Below are positions 1-4,574 of a stretch of DNA of 7,977 bases, one piece after another. This stretch comes from Nitrospirota bacterium (GTDB taxonomy: Bacteria; NPL-UPA2; JAGMAN01). Location: assembly GCA_030605915.1 (NCBI GenBank), contig JAUWHM010000105.1, positions 1 through 7,977 on the forward strand. Reading direction: 5' to 3'. Under the pieces are notes generated by a model. That model worked only from the letters and a program-made list of their open reading frames with translations, ran no database searches and was not told where the DNA came from. How positions within the stretch are numbered: position 1 is the stretch's first letter; the number at the start of each line of letters is the position of its first letter. The position numbers were made by a program, and so were the translations under genes.

Positions 1-717
1 GGTTGCCCGCCCCTCTATTATCTCACCCTGGAACGAGGCCCGAATCTGCCTCCCCAATGTGGCAGAAAGGTCGCGCCAACGATTAGCCACCTTCTCAACC
101 TGACCATCTTTAAGAGGAAGGTAGTGCTCCTCCAACAGCCTTAAAATCTCCTGAAAGAGGTGAAGGCGAGGAATTTCTTCTCCTATCTCCTCTCTAAGGG
201 AAGTAGCACCTCCTCGGAGTTCCTCAGGGAACTTCTCTCTTTCTAAATTAACATTTATCCCTATACCGACAACAACGAATTTAACCAGGTCCATCTCAGC
301 CGTCATTTCCGTTAGTATCCCACCCACCTTTTGGCCTCGAATGAGAAGGTCGTTCGGCCACTTAATTAAGGCTGGCAGTTCCGTCTCCTTCCTTATCGCC
401 TCAGCCGCAGCTACAGCACAAGCTAATAAGACCCTTCCCATCTGAGAAGGCGCAATTGCCGGACGCAGAATGACTGAGGTCCAGATTCCTTCCCCGGGAG
501 GAGAAAACCAGCTTCTACCCATTCGGCCTTTCCCAGCCGTCTGCTCTTCAGCTAAGACAACTGTCCCCTCTTCCGCTCCCGCTTGAGCCAGTTCCTGAGC
601 CACCGTCTGGGTAGATTTAGTCTCCCGGAAACAATAGACCTCTCTGCCAATAAGATTGGTTCCCAGTCCAGCTTTAATCTCATCTGGAACAAGAAAATTT
701 GTCACCTCTACCCTCAT
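1..717 (-). CDS. birA: Biotin--[acetyl-CoA-carboxylase] ligase, partial (3' end beyond left edge)
   Basis: Activates biotin with ATP to biotinyl-5'-AMP and transfers it to the lysine of the biotin carrier protein of acetyl-CoA carboxylase and related enzymes (cytoplasmic). I translated 239 codons, open to the window edge. Visible motifs: STQ at 35-37 (usual STN position), AGKGRMGRSW at 61-70 (the glycine/arginine biotinyl-AMP loop), KWPNDLL at 119-125, KVGGIL at 130-135 and GIGINVN at 151-157. The catalytic domain begins almost at residue 10, so there is no N-terminal winged-helix domain. This points to a monofunctional ligase rather than a BirA-type repressor. The C-terminal small beta domain is cut off by the edge. 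The start ATG overlaps the nadC stop as ATGA, which fixes the start and implies translational coupling. The family assignment is secure from the motifs; absence of a repressor role is inferred. Confidence 0.93.
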   Translation of the reverse strand, partial: MRVEVTNFLVPDEIKAGLGTNLIGREVYCFRETKSTQTVAQELAQAGAEEGTVVLAEEQTAGKGRMGRSWFSPPGEGIWTSVILRPAIAPSQMGRVLLACAVAAAEAIRKETELPALIKWPNDLLIRGQKVGGILTEMTAEMDLVKFVVVGIGINVNLEREKFPEELRGGATSLREEIGEEIPRLHLFQEILRLLEEHYLPLKDGQVEKVANRWRDLSATLGRQIRASFQGEIIEGRAT

Positions 718-1712
718 TTCTTTATCTCTAAACTTATGTCTAAGGCTTTGGCTGAATGGGTCAAGGCTCCAACTGAAATTATGTCCACTCCCGTTCGAGC
801 GATCTTTCTCACATTCTCCAACTTGACTCCACCCGAGGCTTCCAGTAACGGTCGATGGTCGATAGTAGATAGTAGATAGAATCCAGGGACTATGGACTGC
901 CTGCCCCGTTGCGAAGCTATTCGGGGTGGACTATAGATTATCTTAACTGCCTTTTTCATCTGTGCCAGGTTCATATTATCCAGCATGATTATATCTGCCC
1001 CAGATTGAGTAGCTTCCCTGACTTCCCTTAAATTTCTTGCCTCTACCTCGATCTTCATTTGTGGGGGAACTCTCTTCCTCACTGTTTCTACCAATCTTCT
1101 TATAGTGATAGCTCCTTGTTTCTCCCCCACCAATCTTTTTCCTCCCTGCTTCCCATCACCAGGGCGTAGGTGAATATGATTATCCTTTACCAGCACTCCG
1201 TCATAAAGCCCCATACGATGGTTATATCCCCCTCCCATCCTGACCGCATATTTCTCCAAAACTCTCCAGCCAGGGGTAGTCTTTCTAGTATCCATGATTT
1301 GGACCTGATATGGTCGGACCTTAGCCACAAATTTAGCGGTAAGGGTAGCTATTCCTGATAAATGCTGAAGGAAATTGATGGCAGTCCTCTCTCCCATCAA
1401 TATGCTCCTGGCCCCTCCCGTGACCTCAGCGATAACCCTTCCCTTCCTGACCCTATCTCCATCCCTGACCTTTGCTCTGAACGCTACTCCCCTTTGCCTT
1501 TCACTTCCACCTTCAACCATCTTGAACACTAATTCCGCTACCCCCAATCCGGCAACTATGCCTCTTTCTTTAGCAACAATAGCCCCCTTTGCCCTGGCCC
1601 TGGCCGGGATAGCTGCCTCTGTAGTTATATCACCCGACCCGATATCCTCAGTTAGCGCCATCTCCACCAACGGCCTTATGCTGTCTAATTCAAGCTTCAC
1701 TTTAACTCTCAT
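714..1712 (-). CDS. nadC: Nicotinate-nucleotide pyrophosphorylase (carboxylating), with an in-frame insertion
   Basis: Quinolinate phosphoribosyltransferase: converts quinolinate and PRPP to nicotinate mononucleotide, CO2 and PPi in de novo NAD synthesis. Motifs in order: EDIGSGDITTEA at 22-33, ERTAINFLQHLSG at 108-120, DTRKTTPG at 141-148, KYAVRMGGGYNHRMGLYDG at 154-172, KDNH at 176-179, EVEARN at 222-227, MLDN at 243-246, EASGG at 291-295 and SVGALTHS at 313-320. At 332 residues it is about 50 longer than the usual ~280. Roughly 26 of these (260-285) are an inserted repeat stretch between the helix after MLDN and the EASGG strand. Another ~17 are an enlarged loop after KDNH (181-199). The reading frame and all catalytic motifs are kept, so the enzyme may still work. 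The start is uncertain: the ATG used here directly abuts a GAGGG with no spacing, and a GTG at codon 5 (1700-1698) has GAGAG five bases upstream. It is followed by birA with an ATGA overlap. Confidence 0.95.
   Translation of the reverse strand: MRVKVKLELDSIRPLVEMALTEDIGSGDITTEAAIPARARAKGAIVAKERGIVAGLGVAELVFKMVEGGSERQRGVAFRAKVRDGDRVRKGRVIAEVTGGARSILMGERTAINFLQHLSGIATLTAKFVAKVRPYQVQIMDTRKTTPGWRVLEKYAVRMGGGYNHRMGLYDGVLVKDNHIHLRPGDGKQGGKRLVGEKQGAITIRRLVETVRKRVPPQMKIEVEARNLREVREATQSGADIIMLDNMNLAQMKKAVKIIYSPPRIASQRGRQSIVPGFYLLSTIDHRPLLEASGGVKLENVRKIARTGVDIISVGALTHSAKALDISLEIKK
850..935. repeat. Heptamer-repeat and hairpin insertion inside nadC
   Basis: On the plus strand, 850-877 is four successive heptamers: GGTCGAT twice, then AGTAGAT twice. 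GGACTAT occurs at 887-893 and again at 928-934. Between these copies, CCCCG (904-908) pairs with CGGGG (922-926) around a loop that contains GCGAAGC. The stretch encodes nadC residues about 260-285, which have no counterpart in the family as I know it. It is in frame and free of stops in the coding direction. It resembles the palindromic elements of Rickettsia that insert in frame into protein genes, but I do not recognise this particular element. Confidence 0.7.
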
Positions 1713-1717
1713 CCCTC

Positions 1718-1747
1718 ATGTGCTAAGTTCTTAAGAACTTAGCACAT
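1718..1747. repeat. Perfect 30-bp palindrome in front of nadC
   Basis: Each arm is 15 nt (ATGTGCTAAGTTCTT and its exact complement) with no loop, centred between 1732 and 1733. Every one of the 15 pairs was checked; symmetry breaks at 1717/1748. It ends five bases before the nadC ATG, so in the mRNA the hairpin would stand against the GAGGG ribosome-binding element. There is no U-run on either side, so it is not a normal intrinsic terminator. It could be an operator for a dimeric regulator, a translational control hairpin, or a copy of a dispersed palindromic repeat. Confidence 0.75.
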
Positions 1748-1779
1748 CCATTATGCAGTCAAGGGCTCGGATTTACCCC

Positions 1780-1911
1780 TTAGGCCCTGCCCCTCGGTCC
1801 TGAGACCCTCTGGGTCGAAGGAAGGGGCCCCCAGGGCTCTGAACGGGTCCAACCCGCAATAACTCCACGCAGTGCGTGGAGAATTGGATACACTTCATAT
1901 AATTGCATCAT
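1780..1911 (-). CDS. Possible 43-residue small ORF of unknown function
   Basis: An open frame starts with two tandem ATG codons (1911-1909 and 1908-1906) preceded by AAGGGG four bases upstream, a good Shine-Dalgarno sequence. It lies 53 nt downstream of the 88-residue gene on the same strand. The N-terminal half (MMQLYEVYPILHALRG) looks protein-like. The C-terminal half is read from a GC-rich hairpin repeat and is rich in Pro, Gly, Arg and Ser, so it may be the 5' end of an older gene interrupted by a repeat. I do not recognise any family. It could be a chance ORF. Confidence 0.25.
   Translation of the reverse strand: MMQLYEVYPILHALRGVIAGWTRSEPWGPLPSTQRVSGPRGRA
1783..1856. repeat. GC-rich nested hairpin element
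   Basis: Several inverted repeats are nested here. GCCCTG (1784-1789) pairs with CAGGGC (1832-1837), and GCCCCT (1789-1794) pairs with AGGGGC (1823-1828). Inside them, GGTC/GACC (1796-1807) and GACCC/GGGTC (1804-1816) are alternatives. AGGGCTC occurs at 1762-1768 and again at 1833-1839. On the minus strand the centre reads CCTTCGAC, nine bases, CTCAGG. This resembles, from memory, the CCTTCGAC-CTCAGG type of dispersed intergenic repeat seen in many bacterial genomes. It is clearly more GC-rich than the flanking DNA. Confidence 0.5.
1863..1881. repeat. 19-nt odd palindrome
   Basis: CTCCACGCA at 1863-1871 is the exact complement of TGCGTGGAG at 1873-1881, around a single central G. In RNA it would form a CTCCACG/CGTGGAG stem with a five-base loop. 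No U-run follows on either strand, so it is not a standard terminator. It lies within the possible 43-residue ORF and upstream of nadC. An operator or a repeat fragment are both possible. Confidence 0.5.
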
Positions 1912-1964
1912 ACGACCCCTTATTTTTTATCTTCTCTAATCTGCTCTTGGATAATTTTTGCTTA

Positions 1965-2231
1965 CTAAATCAATAAATTTCTATGCGTAGAGTTTTCAAT
2001 AATCTCTCTTACCTTTGGCAACATGAATATTCCTGTGGTCTTGAAATTGCTAAGCTCACCTGCAATCACCCTGACCTTCTCTTCAACCGGCAAAGATTCA
2101 TTCATGATGATAATTGTCTCCCCCCTCACCCTACAGAGACCACCTCTACTGTCCAGAGGTTCGTATCTGACCTGTACCTGTAGTTTATCAGCAATTGCTT
2201 CTAATTCGCCAAGGATAGCCTCATCCGTCAT
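1965..2231 (-). CDS. Small conserved-looking protein of unknown function (88 aa)
   Basis: Product unknown. The protein is soluble, with no signal peptide or membrane segment. A predicted N-terminal helix (DEAILGELEAIADKL) is followed by VRYEPLDSRGGLCRVRG (about 21-37), a short beta strand TIIIMNESL, a helix containing EEKVRVIAGEL, and a C-terminal PKVREIIE. The single cysteine sits in GGLCRVRG. From memory, this pattern (GG-x-CR-x-+G, then P-x-EEK-V, then P-x-VRE) recurs in short hypothetical proteins of diverse environmental bacteria; I know no function. The Shine-Dalgarno sequence is weak (GGATGAG, 11 nt upstream of ATG). The gene has its own promoter candidate just upstream, after the ABC exporter terminator, so it is probably transcribed separately. 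No terminator is visible after the stop. Confidence 0.8.
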   Translation of the reverse strand: MTDEAILGELEAIADKLQVQVRYEPLDSRGGLCRVRGETIIIMNESLPVEEKVRVIAGELSNFKTTGIFMLPKVREIIENSTHRNLLI

Positions 2232-2249
2232 CGCTATTAAAACTCATCC

Positions 2250-2268
2250 AAGTGAAGAACTTTCACTT
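2250..2268. repeat. Hairpin in the leader of the 88-residue gene
   Basis: AAGTGAA (2250-2256) and TTCACTT (2262-2268) form a 7-bp stem with a five-base loop. It lies between the candidate promoter and the start codon, about 19 nt before the ATG, where it could act as an operator or affect translation. It is short enough to be chance. Confidence 0.35.
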
Positions 2269-2289
2269 CTCCACCATCCCGCGTACTTC

Positions 2290-2316
2290 ACTATATATAG
2301 CACATGAGTCTGTCAA
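2290..2316 (-). promoter_or_regulatory. Candidate sigma-70 promoter of the 88-residue gene
   Basis: On the minus strand a perfect TTGACA (2316-2311) is followed after 15 nt by TATAGT (2295-2290). The spacer is two bases shorter than ideal, but the region is very AT-rich (CTATATATAG). The expected start near 2283 gives a leader of about 50 nt. It lies just downstream of the exporter terminator, where a promoter for the next gene is expected. Confidence 0.45.
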
Positions 2317-2320
2317 AGGC

Positions 2321-2360
2321 AACAAAAATAGCCCGGCAGCTAAGACAATAGCCACCGGGC
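2321..2360 (-). terminator. Intrinsic terminator of the ABC exporter gene
   Basis: In the minus-strand RNA, GCCCGGUGGCU (2360-2350) pairs with AGCUGCCGGGC (2341-2331): 11 pairs, two of them G-U, with an eight-base loop. It is followed at once by AUUUUUGUU (from 2330 down). It lies about 40 nt after the exporter stop codon. No comparable U-run follows on the plus strand, so it works in one direction. Confidence 0.8.
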
Positions 2361-2400
2361 GTCCATAGCTTATAGTATTAGTTAGTGATTTGGCAAGGAG

Positions 2401-4200
2401 CTAAGCAAAACGGTTTAATATCTCTCTTTTGCTCTCAGTGAATTCAAACTGCAATCTGTAAAGATATGCATAAACCCCATCTTTAGCAAGTAGTTCCTCA
2501 TGACGGCCCTGCTCTACTATTTTGCCCTCATCCAGCACAAGTAATCTATCAGCATTCCTGACAGTAGAGAGCCTGTGAGCAATAATGAAAGTGGTCCGAC
2601 CTTCCATTAATCGTTCTAATGCTTCCTGAACCAGCCTTTCAGTATGAGAATCCAGGGAAGATGTAGCTTCATCAAAGATGAGAATAGGAGGGTTCTTCAA
2701 TAGAACTCTTGCTATTGCCAGTCTCTGTTTTTCACCGCCGGAAACCTTCACTCCTCTTTCCCCCACCTGGGCGGAGTATCCATCAGGCAGAGATTGTATA
2801 AATTTGTGTATATTGGCCGCCTTAGTTGCTTCTTCCAGTTCCTCCATTGAAGCATCTGGTTTCCCGTACAGTATATTTTGCTTAATACTACCTGCAAATA
2901 AGAATGGGTCCTGAAGAACTATCCCGATATTTTCTCTTAAATACTTAAGTTTATACTCTCGGATGTCTCTCCCATCAATGAGAATCATCCCCTCATCAGA
3001 ATCATAGAATCTGGAAATAAGACTTACCAGAGTGGTTTTCCCTGAACCCGTAGGTCCTACTATAGCGATTCTTTCACCTTCTTTTACTTTAAAATTCAGA
3101 TTCTTTAAAGCCTCCCTCGAGGTCTTCTTAGTCTGGTATGAAAAAGAAAGGTTTTTAAACTCTACAGCTCCCTTTAAACGGTATGGCAATTCCATAGCAT
3201 CAGGGGATTCATCTATTTCTGTAGGGATTCTCATAATCTCGGTTATGTGCTCACTTGCAGCACGGGCATGTTCCCACATATGGACAAGGCTATTTATCTG
3301 CCACAGTGGCCGGTATAAAAGATTTAAGTAAAGCAGAAATGCTACTAGGGTACCAATTCTCATTTTTCCACTATAACATAGCCATCCACCGACACCTATT
3401 ACCATCACAGTCCCCAGGGAGCTCAGAAACATGATAAGCGGTTCATATATAGCGTCAAGGTCAGCTGCTTTAACTCCAAGAGAATAGACCCGGCCATTTT
3501 CATAACCGAATCTGCCGTCCTCATGTTCCTCTCTGGCGAAGGATTTCACTTCCTTAATACCTCCAAGACCATCACTGACCCGAGCAGATAGATTTCCCCA
3601 TTGTCTCCTGATAACCCTGTATATTCTGTGGGCGATACGGCCGTACTTACGAATTAGAATCATGAGCACAGGCATGGGAAGCATAGCAAAAAGGGTCAGT
3701 TTCCAGTTCATGTGAAGTGAGATAGCAGTGACTCCGGCAAAGGTTAAGATAGCCACGACCAGAACATGAGAACCTGAGGTGAAAAACTGCTGAATAACGG
3801 CAGTATCACCGGTTATTCTGGACATCAGTTTACCTATCCGGGCATTATCAAAGAAACTTAACCGTAGTCTCTGAATGTGGAAGAAAAGGTCTCGACGCAG
3901 ATTAGAGGATATGCCCTCACTCATGCGACTTACTATTCTGGTGCGGAAATGAATTACGAGGCTCCCAAGGATAAAAAGGATAGTTAGAATGGCAACTGCA
4001 AAAACAAGGGGTCTGACGTTCCTGGCGGGTAAGGCCTCGTTTAGAATATATCTAATAACCTGGGCAGGTAATAGGTTGAAAAAGGCGATAGCTGCGGAAA
4101 AGATCACAGCCTGAATAAAATGACGCCTGAAAGGTCTCAGGTACCACAAAAAATATCTGATGTCCGATTTCGCAGGCGGGGGTTCTTCTTCCTTTTCCAT
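2401..4200 (-). CDS. ABC exporter half-transporter (MsbA/MdlB-like permease-ATPase fusion)
   Basis: A 599-residue exporter with an N-terminal transmembrane domain fused to an ATPase domain, the usual size for MsbA-like half-transporters that work as dimers in the inner membrane. Hydrophobic segments lie near 28-50, 64-84, 144-162, 166-184, 254-275 and 283-296, consistent with six helices. The ATPase domain begins near 345. Its motifs are Walker A GPTGSGKT at 382-389, Q-loop Gln430, signature VSGGEKQR at 486-493, Walker B ILIFDE at 506-511, D-loop SSLD at 514-517 and H-loop His542. All catalytic residues are present, including the Walker B glutamate. The substrate cannot be told from sequence: lipids, peptides or drugs are all possible. 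AAGGGA about 10 nt upstream supports the start. It has its own promoter with an inverted repeat, and its own terminator, so it is probably a single-gene transcript. Confidence 0.95.
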   Translation of the reverse strand: MEKEEEPPPAKSDIRYFLWYLRPFRRHFIQAVIFSAAIAFFNLLPAQVIRYILNEALPARNVRPLVFAVAILTILFILGSLVIHFRTRIVSRMSEGISSNLRRDLFFHIQRLRLSFFDNARIGKLMSRITGDTAVIQQFFTSGSHVLVVAILTFAGVTAISLHMNWKLTLFAMLPMPVLMILIRKYGRIAHRIYRVIRRQWGNLSARVSDGLGGIKEVKSFAREEHEDGRFGYENGRVYSLGVKAADLDAIYEPLIMFLSSLGTVMVIGVGGWLCYSGKMRIGTLVAFLLYLNLLYRPLWQINSLVHMWEHARAASEHITEIMRIPTEIDESPDAMELPYRLKGAVEFKNLSFSYQTKKTSREALKNLNFKVKEGERIAIVGPTGSGKTTLVSLISRFYDSDEGMILIDGRDIREYKLKYLRENIGIVLQDPFLFAGSIKQNILYGKPDASMEELEEATKAANIHKFIQSLPDGYSAQVGERGVKVSGGEKQRLAIARVLLKNPPILIFDEATSSLDSHTERLVQEALERLMEGRTTFIIAHRLSTVRNADRLLVLDEGKIVEQGRHEELLAKDGVYAYLYRLQFEFTESKREILNRFA

Positions 4201-4214
4201 TTTTTTATTTTCCC

Positions 4215-4229
4215 TTGTCTCATAGACAA
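4215..4229. repeat. Small hairpin at the ABC exporter ribosome-binding site
   Basis: TTGTCT (4215-4220) and AGACAA (4224-4229) form a 6-bp stem around CAT. On the minus-strand mRNA the stem includes the first bases of the AAGGGA ribosome-binding site (4216-4211), so it could modulate initiation. It is short and may be chance. Confidence 0.3.
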
Positions 4230-4286
4230 AAATGGTTGAAAAACTGCAATCCTCTATTTATCTCTCAATAAGGGATATTTTACCCT

Positions 4287-4325
4287 AATATCTTGACTCA
4301 TTTATCTTTTTTACCTCAAGATATT
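4287..4325. promoter_or_regulatory. Inverted-repeat operator candidate for the ABC exporter
   Basis: AATATCTTGA (4287-4296) and TCAAGATATT (4316-4325) are a perfect 10-bp inverted repeat separated by 19 bp. The centre-to-centre distance is 29 bp, close to three helical turns. One arm fills the spacer of the candidate promoter and the other covers the expected transcription start region, a layout typical of a repressor site. A third related copy, in which GATATT is followed by AATATC, continues into 4276-4294. The regulator is unknown. Confidence 0.5.
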
Positions 4326-4336
4326 GCATTTGTCAA
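4308..4336 (-). promoter_or_regulatory. Candidate sigma-70 promoter of the ABC exporter
   Basis: On the minus strand, TTGACA (4336-4331) is followed by a 17-nt spacer and TAAAAA (4313-4308). The -35 is perfect, the spacing ideal and the -10 matches four of six. The predicted start near 4301 gives a leader of about 100 nt. Confidence 0.55.
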
Positions 4337-4409
4337 ACATAAAATCATGAATACACGCTTGCCAGACCTTAGAGGTTTATTCAATCAGGCTACAAAATTT
4401 TCGGCTGAA

Positions 4410-4574
4410 TTACATCATAGCACTATTTCCTCCCCCTTTCAAGAAATTTCTCAGAAATTTCTCAGGCCATTCCGCCCAGTGGAGGACTTCTTCTAAATCT
4501 CTCTTACCACGGGCAGCGAACTTATCATCAGAGTATCCCAGGGCGAGGAGAGAAATAAGAGGTTTTCTATCTTT
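4410..4574 (-). pseudogene. C-terminal remnant of a nitroreductase-family gene
   Basis: An open frame of 54 codons runs from just after an in-frame TAA (4577-4575) to TAA at 4412-4410. It has no start codon in a sensible place and its first bases overlap the uvrB 3' end. It reads KPLISLLALGYSDD, then AARGKRDLEEVLHWAEW. This matches what I know of the C-terminus of nitroreductase-family flavoproteins: a strand followed by LGYP, a Pro/Arg-rich segment, then R-x-LEE-VHW-x-x-W. The N-terminal FMN-binding part, about 130-150 residues, is missing. An 11-bp tandem duplication after HWAEWPEK changes the frame and lengthens the tail. I infer that a deletion joined uvrB to the end of this gene. The family call rests on a short stretch. 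Confidence 0.6.
4442..4463. repeat. 11-bp tandem duplication
   Basis: AGAAATTTCTC occurs twice in a row (4442-4452 and 4453-4463). The first ten bases are themselves a perfect palindrome, so the two copies could also fold on each other. One extra 11-bp unit shifts the frame of the nitroreductase remnant. With a single unit that frame would end earlier, at a TAG a few codons on. Confidence 0.8.

Noticed and set aside
850..877. Heptamer array as a CRISPR or VNTR locus
   Set aside because: Units are 7 bp with no spacers, so it is not CRISPR; it is reported instead as a repeat insertion in nadC.
583..879. 98-codon plus-strand ORF
   Set aside because: Antisense to birA and nadC; it runs into the heptamer repeat and has no family features or ribosome-binding site.
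1375..1734. 119-codon plus-strand ORF
   Set aside because: It lies wholly antisense to nadC, whose motifs are unmistakable; the translation is low-complexity Ser/Pro/Leu/Ala typical of a shadow frame.
1718..1747. Palindrome as an intrinsic terminator or LexA box
   Set aside because: No U-run follows on either strand. Its centre is GTTC-N4-GAAC, the opposite polarity to the Gram-positive LexA box GAAC-N4-GTTC.
2023..2307. Plus-strand ORFs across the 88-residue gene
   Set aside because: Antisense shadows; the minus-strand gene has a better protein-like composition, a promoter candidate and a recalled conserved pattern.
4293..4496. 67-codon plus-strand ORF between the exporter and uvrB
   Set aside because: It is antisense to the nitroreductase-like remnant and to the exporter promoter, with no recognisable features.
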